From: Rhodospirillales bacterium
GTDB lineage: Bacteria > Pseudomonadota > Alphaproteobacteria > Micavibrionales > UBA2020
Length of the DNA: 8,618 nt
NCBI GenBank assembly: GCA_023266795.1
Contig: JAHFPI010000042.1
Location: forward strand, 1 to 8,618
Direction of reading: 5' to 3'
Both the position numbers and the translations under genes were made by a program. Under the pieces are notes generated by a model. It was not told where the DNA came from. It searched no databases and saw only the letters and a list, made by a program, of their open reading frames with translations. Every line of letters begins with the position of its first letter. Position 1 is the stretch's first letter. This document shows, piece by piece, positions 1 to 5,876 of this stretch.

Positions 1-61
1 ATGCACCCAGGAAAATGATCGCGGCCAAACCAATAGCCAAGCTCTTGCTGTTCTTCAACAT
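1..61 (-). CDS. 5' end of a gene cut by the window edge; signal-peptide-like N-terminus
   Basis: This minus-strand gene starts at ATG 61-59 and runs off the left edge, so only 20 codons are visible (MLKNSKSLAIGLAAIIFLGA). The start is supported by an AAGGA ribosome binding site five bases upstream and by a sigma70-like promoter further up. The N-terminus has two lysines followed by a hydrophobic stretch from about residue 8, as in a signal peptide or membrane anchor. The LGA ending could precede a lipobox cysteine, because the next codon begins with T, but that codon is incomplete. The product is therefore probably exported or membrane-bound. Its family cannot be identified. Confidence 0.6.
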   Translation of the reverse strand, partial: MLKNSKSLAIGLAAIIFLGA

Positions 62-106
62 TATCGTCCTTCGCTTTCAGTCGTTTCTTGTTTAGAATCT
101 GCTGTG

Positions 107-136
107 ATTATAAGCTTCAAAAAGGCAGAAAATCAA
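107..136 (-). promoter_or_regulatory. sigma70-like promoter of the left-edge minus-strand gene
   Basis: Read on the minus strand, TTGATT (136-131) and a perfect TATAAT (112-107) are separated by 18 bp. Transcription would start near 100, leaving about 40 nt before the ATG at 61. It is placed back to back with the dapF promoter. Confidence 0.55.
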
Positions 137-209
137 CATAACTTAATGACTTATGGACAAAATAGCGACTTTACTTCAATGTTTTAGATGAAAAAGTGTG
201 GTTAAGAGA

Positions 210-238
210 TTGTATAAAAAACGAAATGAGACTATAAC
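210..238 (+). promoter_or_regulatory. putative dapF operon promoter, possibly giving a leaderless mRNA
   Basis: TTGTAT (210-215) and TATAAC (233-238) are separated by exactly 17 bp. A start about 7 nt after the -10 box falls on or next to the dapF ATG at 245. No Shine-Dalgarno sequence lies upstream of that ATG, which fits leaderless translation. An alternative -10 is TATAAA at 213-218, but it has no matching -35 and would also give a leader without a Shine-Dalgarno. Confidence 0.5.
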
Positions 239-244
239 CGTCCT

Positions 245-1063
245 ATGACAAAAACATTCATAAAAATGCATGGGTTGGGTAATGATTTTGCCATTTTTGA
301 CGGGCGGCCGGAAAAACTGCACCTGACGCCGGAGAAGATTCGCGCTTTGGCGGATCGCCGGACGGGGATCGGCTTTGACCAGATGGTTATTATTGACCCC
401 GCCCTGACGCCGGAAACCGATGCTTTTCTGAGGATTTACAATGCTGATGGCGGTGAAATCTCAGCCTGCGGCAACGCGACCCGCTGTATTGCCAAGCTCC
501 TTATTGCCGAACTGAAAAAACCTGAAGTTATTCTGCAGACCAAGGCGGCTAAACTGAAGGCAAGAATGGCTGGCGACAGGGTCATTGTCGACATGGACAA
601 AGTTCACCTTGAATGGCGGGAAATACCGCTAAGCCGCAAGGAAAAAACAACTTTTTTGCCGATATTTGAAGAGGGTTTCTCTGAACCGGTCGCCGTGAAC
701 GTTGGCAATCCCCATGCGGTCTTTTTTGTTGAAGATGTCGCTAACGTCCCGCTTGAGACATTTGGCCCCAAAATTGAGCGGCATATCCTTTTTCCGGAAC
801 GGACGAATGTGGAGGTGGCGCAGGTGCTTTCTCCCTCCAAAATCCGTATGCGGGTGTGGGAGCGCGGCGTGGGCATAACGCAGGCCTGCGGCACCGGCGC
901 CTGTGCCGTTGCGGTGGCAGGGGTGAGGCGGGGCCTGACGGAGCGGAAGGTCACCATCATTCTCGATGGCGGCACGCTGGAGATTGAATGGCGCGAAAGC
1001 GACGGGCATGTGCTGATGACCGGCGACGCGGTGGAAGTGTATCGCGGGGAAGCAGCCGTATGA
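245..1063 (+). CDS. dapF: diaminopimelate epimerase DapF
   Basis: DapF converts LL-diaminopimelate to the meso form in the cytoplasm. The product supplies lysine synthesis and peptidoglycan cross-links. The 272-residue length is normal for the family. Visible motifs are MHGLGNDF at 8-15, the first catalytic cysteine region NADGGEISACGNATRC with Cys75, VNVGNPHAV at 151-159, and the second cysteine region QACGTGAC with Cys215. The two cysteines are the acid/base pair that makes this epimerase independent of pyridoxal phosphate. The ATG at 245 puts seven residues before MHGLGNDF, as expected. There is no Shine-Dalgarno, so translation may be leaderless. Its TGA overlaps the ATG of mtaB, making it the first gene of the dapF-mtaB-ftsY-amn operon. 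Confidence 0.97.
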   Translation: MTKTFIKMHGLGNDFAIFDGRPEKLHLTPEKIRALADRRTGIGFDQMVIIDPALTPETDAFLRIYNADGGEISACGNATRCIAKLLIAELKKPEVILQTKAAKLKARMAGDRVIVDMDKVHLEWREIPLSRKEKTTFLPIFEEGFSEPVAVNVGNPHAVFFVEDVANVPLETFGPKIERHILFPERTNVEVAQVLSPSKIRMRVWERGVGITQACGTGACAVAVAGVRRGLTERKVTIILDGGTLEIEWRESDGHVLMTGDAVEVYRGEAAV

Positions 1064-2361
1064 CCACCCATGACAGCGCAGAGGAGATTTTACCGCCGCG
1101 CGAGGAGACGGAAGGCGGCGTGAAGGTTGTCACTTTCGGCTGCCGCCTCAATACCTATGAGTCCGAAGTGATGAAAGACCATGCGCGGAAAGCGGGGCTC
1201 GATAATGCCATTATCATCAATACCTGCGCGGTGACTGGCGAGGCGGAGCGGCAGGCGCGTCAGGCGATCCGCCGTATGCGCCGCGAGAATCCGGAGGCGC
1301 GGATCATCGTGACCGGCTGCGCGGCGCAGGTTAATCCGGGCAGTTTTTCCTCCATGCCCGAAGTCAGTCAGGTGATCGGCAATGACCTGAAGCTGAAAGC
1401 GGAAACATGGAATTTGCCGACGACCGAGCGCGTGCGGGTGAACGACATCATGGCGGTCAAAGAAACCGCAGGCCACCTGATCAGCGGCTTTGACAGCCAC
1501 GCCCGCGCTTTTGTGCAGGTGCAGAACGGCTGCGACCACCGCTGCACGTTCTGCATCATCCCTTATGGACGGGGCAATTCGCGCTCGGTGGCGATGGGCG
1601 AGATCGTCGCGCAGGTGAAAAAGCTCGTCGAGGGTGGCTATCAGGAAATCGTTCTGACGGGCGTGGATATTACTTCATATGGCCCCGACCTGCCGGGCCA
1701 GCCGACGCTGGGGCAGATGGCGCGCCGCCTGCTGGCGCTGGTGCCGGAGATCAAACGCCTGCGCCTGTCTTCGCTCGATCCCGTCGAGATTGACGAGGAT
1801 TTATGGCGGCTGATCGGCGACGAGCCGCGTCTGATGCCGCATCTTCACCTGAGTATGCAGGCGGGGGATGACATGGTGCTGAAGCGCATGAAACGCCGCC
1901 ACCTGCGCAAAGATTTGCTTGATGTGTGCGCGAAGGCGCGGAAACTGCGGCCGGACATGGTTTTCGGCGCGGATATCATCGCCGGATTTCCCACGGAGAC
2001 GGAGGCGATGTTCGAGAATACTTTTAATGCGGTGAAGGAATGCGACCTGACGTTCCTCCACGTCTTCCCGTACTCGCCGCGTCAGGGCACTCCCGCCGCG
2101 CGTATGCCGCAGGTCGAGGGCAATGTACGGAAAGAACGGGCGAAGCAACTGCGCGAACTCGGCGCTGAACAATTGAACAGGCATCTGGCTGGGCTGGTCG
2201 GGAAGTCCATGCCGGTGCTGGTGGAAAAGAGCAAAACCAAAGGCCGAACGGAATACTTCAGCGAGGTTGTCCTTGATAAGGCCGCCCCTGCAGGGCAGAT
2301 TGTCATGGTAAAAATGGATGCAGTCGAGAAAGAATATCTTAAGGGATGTGTGGCCGCATGA
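1060..2361 (+). CDS. mtaB: tRNA threonylcarbamoyladenosine-C2 methylthiotransferase, MtaB type
   Basis: This radical SAM enzyme adds a methylthio group to t6A at position 37 of ANN-decoding tRNAs, which stabilises codon pairing. With the start at 1060 it has 433 residues. The N-terminal UPF0004 domain has cluster cysteines at Cys28 (TFGCRLN), Cys56 (NTCAVT) and Cys87 (VTGCAAQ). The radical SAM motif CDHRCTFC holds Cys158, Cys162 and Cys165. The C-terminal 70 or so residues fit a TRAM-type RNA-binding domain. GCRLN, rather than the GCQMN of MiaB, favours MtaB. Start 1060 is chosen over an in-frame start at 988 because it makes an ATGA overlap with dapF and follows GGGGA at 1046-1050 by nine bases. 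The 988 start would lie deep inside dapF. It ends in an ATGA overlap with ftsY. Confidence 0.92.
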   Translation: MTTHDSAEEILPPREETEGGVKVVTFGCRLNTYESEVMKDHARKAGLDNAIIINTCAVTGEAERQARQAIRRMRRENPEARIIVTGCAAQVNPGSFSSMPEVSQVIGNDLKLKAETWNLPTTERVRVNDIMAVKETAGHLISGFDSHARAFVQVQNGCDHRCTFCIIPYGRGNSRSVAMGEIVAQVKKLVEGGYQEIVLTGVDITSYGPDLPGQPTLGQMARRLLALVPEIKRLRLSSLDPVEIDEDLWRLIGDEPRLMPHLHLSMQAGDDMVLKRMKRRHLRKDLLDVCAKARKLRPDMVFGADIIAGFPTETEAMFENTFNAVKECDLTFLHVFPYSPRQGTPAARMPQVEGNVRKERAKQLRELGAEQLNRHLAGLVGKSMPVLVEKSKTKGRTEYFSEVVLDKAAPAGQIVMVKMDAVEKEYLKGCVAA

Positions 2362-3341
2362 TCGGTTTCTGGAAGAAAAAAGAGCAGCCGAAAGAGGAAA
2401 AAGGGCTTTTCAAAAAGCTGAGCGAGGGGCTGAGCCAGTCTTCCGGTAAAATCTCGTCCGGAATTGCGGATATTTTTACCAAGAAGAAGCTGGATGCGGA
2501 AACGCTGAAGCAGCTGGAAGAATTGCTGATTGCCGCCGATCTCGGGCCCGTCACCGCCGCGAAGCTGGCCGCCGCGATTTCAAAAAACCGTTTCGGCAAG
2601 GAAGTGTCCGCCACGGAAATCAAGGAAGCTCTGGCTGCGGAAATCGAGGCCATCCTGACTCCGGTTGAAAAGCCGCTGGCCAGCGACAGCGCAAAGCCTT
2701 TTGTCATCCTGATGGTCGGGGTGAACGGCACCGGAAAAACCACCACCATCGGCAAATGGGCGCACCAGTTCAGGCAGTCGGGCAAAAAAGTGATGCTTGC
2801 GGCGGGGGATACCTTCCGCGCCGCTGCCGTGGAGCAGTTGAAAGTCTGGGGAGAGCGCATCGATTGCCCCGTCATCAGCAAGGAAGAAGGCGCGGATGCG
2901 GCGGCGCTGGCGTATGAAGCGGTTGACCACGCCGTGACCGACGGCATGGACATCCTGATGATCGATACCGCCGGACGGCTGCAGAACAAAGCCAACCTGA
3001 TGGAGGAACTGGAGAAGATGATCCGGGTCGTCAGAAAAAAAATTCCCGAAGCGCCCCATGCGACGATTCTGGTTCTGGATGCCACGGTTGGTCAGAATGC
3101 CCATTCGCAGGTCGCGTTATTCAAGGAAATTGTTAACATAACTGGGCTTATTGTGACAAAACTGGACGGAACGGCCAAAGGCGGCGTGCTTGTTTCACTG
3201 GCGGAAAGGTTTGGTTTACCAGTTCATGCTATAGGTATAGGAGAGGGGATAGAGGACCTGCGCCCCTTTTCGGCGCGGGATTTTGCAAGAAGTTTAACGG
3301 GGTTACAGGATATTGACGAAAAGAATACCGCTACCGATTAA
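2358..3341 (+). CDS. ftsY: signal recognition particle receptor FtsY (SRP GTPase)
   Basis: FtsY is the membrane-associated GTPase that receives ribosome-SRP complexes and passes nascent membrane proteins to the SecYEG translocon. The 327-residue protein shows the full NG domain: G1 GVNGTGKTTT (121-130), DTFRAAA (151-157), G3 DTAGR (203-207), G4 TKLDGTAKGG (267-276) and a closing GIGEGIEDLRPF (293-304). The long acidic A domain of the E. coli protein is absent. A short lysine-rich, probably amphipathic N-terminus (GLFKKLSEGL) is the likely membrane contact. Start 2358 is preferred to an in-frame ATG at 2346: it overlaps the mtaB TGA as ATGA, and AAGGG at 2341-2345 lies 12 nt before it but directly abuts 2346. 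The order dapF-mtaB-ftsY is familiar in alphaproteobacteria. Confidence 0.96.
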   Translation: MIGFWKKKEQPKEEKGLFKKLSEGLSQSSGKISSGIADIFTKKKLDAETLKQLEELLIAADLGPVTAAKLAAAISKNRFGKEVSATEIKEALAAEIEAILTPVEKPLASDSAKPFVILMVGVNGTGKTTTIGKWAHQFRQSGKKVMLAAGDTFRAAAVEQLKVWGERIDCPVISKEEGADAAALAYEAVDHAVTDGMDILMIDTAGRLQNKANLMEELEKMIRVVRKKIPEAPHATILVLDATVGQNAHSQVALFKEIVNITGLIVTKLDGTAKGGVLVSLAERFGLPVHAIGIGEGIEDLRPFSARDFARSLTGLQDIDEKNTATD

Positions 3342-3351
3342 AGACGGTCTC

Positions 3352-4836
3352 ATGACCACCAGAAGTTTCAGGGATGCCGAAAAGGCACTGGAGTGGGTCA
3401 AGGAGATTTATGACGGCAACATCGAATATCTGCGATATGCTTTCGACGTTTTCTCGAAAGGCAAGTGGAGCGAGGGACGGGCGCATGCGCATTATCCCTA
3501 TCTTGAAATCACGACGAAGAAAGCGCCTGTGGTCGATAACCGGCTGTCGTTCGGTTTCCTGTCGCATCCGGGCGTATATCGCACGACGCTGACGCGGCCC
3601 GATTTATATCACGCCTATTATCTGGAGCAGTTTTCGCTTCTCCTTAAAAACCATCCGGAGTCGGAATTGCACGTCGGCGTCAGTGACGTGCCTATTCCGC
3701 TGCATTTCGCCCTCGGGGAGAATTTCTTTCTGGAAGGCGACCTGTCCACGGAACAGCTCACCCGCCTACCGGAATTTTTCGACCAGCCCAACCTGACCAT
3801 CATGGACGACACGGTCCCGAGCGGCACGCATGTCGTCAAGCCGGGCGAGCCGGAGCCGCTGGCGCTGTTTATCGCGCCGCGCGTTGACCTGAGCCTGCAG
3901 CGGCTGAAGCATTATACCGGCACGACGGCGGAGCACTTCCAGAAATTCGTCATGTTCACCAACTATCCGTTCTATGTCGATGAATTTGTGCGTCTGGGGC
4001 AGGAGCTGATGTCCGCTTCGGACGATGCCGAAACCGCCAAAGAGAGAAGCCAGTATACGGCGTTTGTCGAGCCGGGCAACGTCATCACCTATAACGCCAA
4101 TCTTGACAATCCTCTCCGCGCGGAAGGCAAAAAACCGCCGCGCCTGCCGCAGATGCCGGCCTACCACCTGAAACGCGCCGACGGGACGGGCATCACGCTG
4201 ATCAATATCGGCATCGGCCCGTCGAACGCCAAAACCATCACCGATCATGTGGCCGTGCTGCGCTCGCATACATGGCTGATGCTGGGGCATTGCGCGGGGC
4301 TGCGGAATTCGCAGAAGCTCGGCGATTATGTGCTGGCGCACGGCTATGTGCGGGACGACAACGTGCTGGATAGCGCCGTGCCGCTGTGGGTGCCGATACC
4401 GGCGCTCTCGGAAATCCAGATCGCGCTGGAAAAAGCCGTGTCGAAAGTGACCGGGCTTGATGATTACGAACAGAAAAAAATCATGCGCACCGGCACCGTC
4501 GCCACGGTCAGCGACCGGAACTGGGAATTGTGGGAACAAAGCGTTCCGGTGCAGCGCCTGAGCCAGTGCCGCGCGATTGCGCTCGATATGGAGTCCGCCA
4601 CCATCGCCGCCAACGGCTTCCGCTTCCGCGTGCCTTACGGGACTCTGCTGTGCGTGTCGGACAAACCGCTGCACGGCCAGCTCAAGCTGCCCGGTATGGC
4701 CGATAAATTTTACCGCGAGAGAGTTGACCAGCATTTGAAGATCGGCCTGATGGCGATGGAAAAAATCCGCGCCCTCGGCTACGGCCGCGTCCACAGCCGC
4801 AAACTCCGCAGCTTCAGCGAAGTCGCGTTTCAGTAA
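3352..4836 (+). CDS. amn: AMP nucleosidase
   Basis: AMP nucleosidase hydrolyses AMP to adenine and ribose 5-phosphate, which controls adenylate pools and feeds purine salvage. The 494-residue protein is close to the roughly 484 residues of E. coli Amn. It has the two-part family layout: an AMP nucleosidase N-terminal domain (about 1-180) and a C-terminal nucleoside phosphorylase-fold domain (about 280-475). The latter contains INIGIGPSNAKTITDH (284-299), MLGHCAGLRNSQKLGDYV (310-327), the signature DMESATIAANG (412-422) and CVSDKPLHG (434-442). ATG 3352 is 10 nt after the ftsY stop. An in-frame TTG at 3313 would add 13 residues inside ftsY and is less likely. The ribosome binding site is weak, so coupling to ftsY translation is plausible. 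No clear terminator follows. Confidence 0.94.
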   Translation: MTTRSFRDAEKALEWVKEIYDGNIEYLRYAFDVFSKGKWSEGRAHAHYPYLEITTKKAPVVDNRLSFGFLSHPGVYRTTLTRPDLYHAYYLEQFSLLLKNHPESELHVGVSDVPIPLHFALGENFFLEGDLSTEQLTRLPEFFDQPNLTIMDDTVPSGTHVVKPGEPEPLALFIAPRVDLSLQRLKHYTGTTAEHFQKFVMFTNYPFYVDEFVRLGQELMSASDDAETAKERSQYTAFVEPGNVITYNANLDNPLRAEGKKPPRLPQMPAYHLKRADGTGITLINIGIGPSNAKTITDHVAVLRSHTWLMLGHCAGLRNSQKLGDYVLAHGYVRDDNVLDSAVPLWVPIPALSEIQIALEKAVSKVTGLDDYEQKKIMRTGTVATVSDRNWELWEQSVPVQRLSQCRAIALDMESATIAANGFRFRVPYGTLLCVSDKPLHGQLKLPGMADKFYRERVDQHLKIGLMAMEKIRALGYGRVHSRKLRSFSEVAFQ

Positions 4837-4850
4837 TGGAGGCGCGTTCA

Positions 4851-4910
4851 ATGGCGCGGAGACCTGAAATTAGCGGAGGCCAAATCTCGGGTATGCCGGA
4901 ATGTGAGTGA
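4851..4910 (+). CDS. possible 19-residue small ORF after amn
   Basis: This ORF of 20 codons (MARRPEISGGQISGMPECE, stop) begins eight bases after a perfect GGAGG at 4838-4842, just downstream of the amn stop. That spacing is ideal, but so short a frame can arise by chance and no family is recognisable. It could be a real microprotein or the remnant of a displaced gene start. Confidence 0.2.
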   Translation: MARRPEISGGQISGMPECE

Positions 4911-4942
4911 TTAATAAATATTAAGCTTCGGGGTAAATCGAC

Positions 4943-5254
4943 ATGATGTCCGAATATTATGATGTCATTGTGTTGAAGGTTTTACTATTAACAGCCGGGT
5001 TTTTATCCGGGTGCTTTGATGCTTTCATTCTAAAAAAACGTTTTCTAGCATGCGCAACATGGTTCTGGTTTTTCCTTTTGCCGCTGACAATTACTGTCAC
5101 TTACCCATTGCCGGTTACTGATTGGGTATCCTATCCGGTTTCTGGGTTTAGATTATTTTTAGGAGCTATCGTGTTCTTGATCGGGCTAATTTTGCTGATT
5201 GCCTATTACAAAAGGACGGACGGCAATCAAAGGGGTCAGAGTAACTTTAAATAG
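4943..5254 (+). CDS. hypothetical small membrane protein with three predicted helices
   Basis: The family is not recognised. The 103-residue product has three hydrophobic segments at about 8-30, 34-55 and 68-89, so it should sit in the inner membrane. A short KK linker (31-32) separates helices 1 and 2, and a Pro-containing loop (PLPVTDWVSYP) separates 2 and 3. Two ATG codons are adjacent at 4943 and 4946. A weak GGGG at 4930-4933 lies nine bases upstream. The gene is AT-richer than amn and uses many codons avoided by the core genes, which suggests recent acquisition. Its last ten codons run through a GGGGTCAGAGTAACTTTAA sequence that looks like a dispersed element, so the natural C-terminus may have been altered. 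Confidence 0.6.
   Translation: MMSEYYDVIVLKVLLLTAGFLSGCFDAFILKKRFLACATWFWFFLLPLTITVTYPLPVTDWVSYPVSGFRLFLGAIVFLIGLILLIAYYKRTDGNQRGQSNFK
5227..5250. repeat. GGGGTCAGAGTAACTTTAA motif, possible mobile-element remnant
   Basis: The sequence GGGGTCAGAGTAACTTTAA at 5232-5250 and its flank resemble a motif I recall recurring in many bacterial genomes near small transposases and repeat elements. That link is from memory, not from a search. Only one copy is present here and there is no transposase gene. It overlaps the 3' end of the three-helix membrane protein gene. Confidence 0.3.
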
Positions 5255-5286
5255 AGAATGAGTGGACTGACTTTTCCTTTCACGCC

Positions 5287-5306
5287 ATACCGACGAAAGT
5301 CGGTAT
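5287..5306. repeat. palindromic repeat copy 1 (GAAA-loop hairpin)
   Basis: ATACCGAC-GAAA-GTCGGTAT is a perfect 8-bp stem with a GAAA tetraloop, followed by CCAG. The layout CAT-stem-GAAA-stem-ATCCAG resembles the abundant dispersed palindromes of proteobacterial intergenic regions. Its core reappears inverted at 5364-5381. Confidence 0.6.
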
Positions 5307-5338
5307 CCAGATGCGCCCGTAAGGGTGTGTTTATAAAA

Positions 5339-5357
5339 GCGGCAGCAAAGCTGCCGC
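5339..5357 (-). terminator. hairpin with U-tract on the minus strand
   Basis: GCGGCAGC-AAA-GCTGCCGC is a perfect 8-bp stem. Read on the minus strand it is followed at once by TTTTAT, as in a Rho-independent terminator. It could be a second stop for leftward transcripts from the 66-residue protein gene. On the plus strand no U-tract follows. Confidence 0.5.
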
Positions 5358-5363
5358 GCTGGG

Positions 5364-5381
5364 CCCCGACTTTCGTCGGGG
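5364..5381. repeat. palindromic repeat copy 2, inverted relative to copy 1
   Basis: CCCCGAC-TTTC-GTCGGGG is a perfect 7-bp stem. On the minus strand its core is CCGACGAAAGTCGG, identical to the core of the copy at 5287-5306, and it too is followed by CCAG three bases later. The two copies form a head-to-head pair around the hairpin at 5339-5357. Confidence 0.6.
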
Positions 5382-5408
5382 GGGCGGTTGTGTAGGTTCC
5401 TAATCAAA

Positions 5409-5424
5409 CCGCGCGGGTGCGCGG
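5409..5424. repeat. short GC-rich hairpin
   Basis: CCGCGC-GGGT-GCGCGG is a perfect 6-bp stem with a 4-nt loop and no U-tract on either side. It belongs to the cluster of palindromes between 5287 and 5468. Its function is unknown. Confidence 0.4.
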
Positions 5425-5437
5425 CATCAAACACCCC

Positions 5438-5468
5438 AAAAGCAAAACAGCCTCCCTTGCGGGGAGGC
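5438..5468 (-). terminator. Rho-independent terminator of the 66-residue protein gene
   Basis: On the minus strand a stem GCCTCCC/GGGAGGC (5468-5450, loop CGCAA) is followed by the T-rich run TGTTTTGCTTTTG. It lies 38 nt after the stop codon of the minus-strand gene at 5506, which supports that gene being transcribed. Confidence 0.7.
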
Positions 5469-5505
5469 GGTTAAGCACGTTGTTAGCATATGGTGCATGC
5501 AGTCG

Positions 5506-5706
5506 TCAGGCCTTGACGTCCACTTCCTTGCCCCGGTTTTTATCATCCTGCGCAGAAAGCGATCGCTGCTCGCTATGCTGGGTGTCGGCTACAGGCGCCT
5601 GCTTGGGCTGCGTTTGCCCGCTTTTAGGTTCCTGCTGCGGTGTGTTCACCTGCCCACCCTGATAGGCGACAGCCGGCTGATAAGTGGTATTCGGTACGTT
5701 CACCAT
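5506..5706 (-). CDS. hypothetical 66-residue Pro/Gln-rich hydrophilic protein
   Basis: The family is not recognised. The gene is credible because a strong GGGAGGA (5721-5715) sits eight bases before the ATG and a Rho-independent terminator follows the stop. The product has no hydrophobic segment and no cysteine. It is rich in Gln, Pro, Ser, Asp and Lys (for example QQEPKSGQTQPKQAP at 24-38), so it is probably intrinsically disordered and cytoplasmic. It is transcribed divergently from the two small membrane protein genes, across a region with a CtrA-like box. It could be a small regulator, an adaptor or a lineage-specific orphan; the sequence does not decide. Confidence 0.65.
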   Translation of the reverse strand: MVNVPNTTYQPAVAYQGGQVNTPQQEPKSGQTQPKQAPVADTQHSEQRSLSAQDDKNRGKEVDVKA

Positions 5707-5780
5707 TTACTTGATCCTCCCACGAATCGCGCCTGATGCACTTCCACTACGCTCTACCATTCCAGAATATCAGCCTGAGG

Positions 5781-5795
5781 TTAACAAAAGGTTAA
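5781..5795. promoter_or_regulatory. CtrA-like binding site TTAA-N7-TTAA
   Basis: TTAACAAAAGGTTAA fits the TTAA-N7-TTAA consensus of the alphaproteobacterial cell-cycle regulator CtrA. Read on the minus strand it is TTAACC-N5-TTAACC, a direct repeat with 11-bp period. Two further TTAAC half-sites follow at 5806 and 5824. The site lies between the divergent genes starting at 5706 and 5877, so it could act on either. That CtrA binds here is an inference. Confidence 0.45.
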
Positions 5796-5805
5796 TATAT
5801 TGTAA

Positions 5806-5835
5806 TTAACAGAATGTTTATCTTTAACATATAAT
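5806..5835 (+). promoter_or_regulatory. sigma70-like promoter of the membrane protein gene pair
   Basis: TTAACA (5806-5811) and a perfect TATAAT (5830-5835) are separated by 18 bp. Transcription would start near 5842, about 35 nt before the ATG at 5877. The CtrA-like box lies just upstream, centred about 54 bp before the expected start. Confidence 0.6.
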
Positions 5836-5876
5836 ATATTTCTATGGCTACTTATGGGTAAGAAGGGGACAAAATA

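Noticed and set aside
988..1059. Upstream in-frame start for mtaB
   Set aside because: It would lie inside dapF and add 24 Arg-rich residues not seen in the family. The ATGA overlap at 1060 with a good ribosome binding site is better.
2339..3085. A 248-codon minus-strand frame opposite ftsY
   Set aside because: Its Ser/Ala/Phe-rich low-complexity translation mirrors the FtsY codons; it has no ribosome binding site and no recognisable domain.
3766..4851. A 361-codon open frame on the minus strand opposite amn
   Set aside because: It is entirely antisense to a well-supported AMP nucleosidase. Its His/Arg/Gln-rich translation is what a GC-rich gene gives in a shadow frame, and no family motif is visible.
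4911..4924. TTAA-N6-TTAA as a second CtrA site
   Set aside because: The spacing is 6 rather than 7, and the sequence is better described as the inverted repeat TTAATA-AA-TATTAA.
5287..5468. Hairpin cluster as a CRISPR array or small RNA gene
   Set aside because: The palindromes differ in sequence and spacing, only one core is repeated and in inverted orientation, and there are no uniform spacers or nearby cas genes.
5417..5736. Two overlapping plus-strand frames of about 80 codons
   Set aside because: They are opposite the 66-residue gene and its terminator, lack ribosome binding sites, and give Cys/Leu-rich shadow translations.
5844..5861. Five-codon ORF (MATYG) near the predicted transcription start
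   Set aside because: It ends at the ribosome binding site of the 5877 gene and could be a leaderless upstream ORF, but it is too short to separate from chance.
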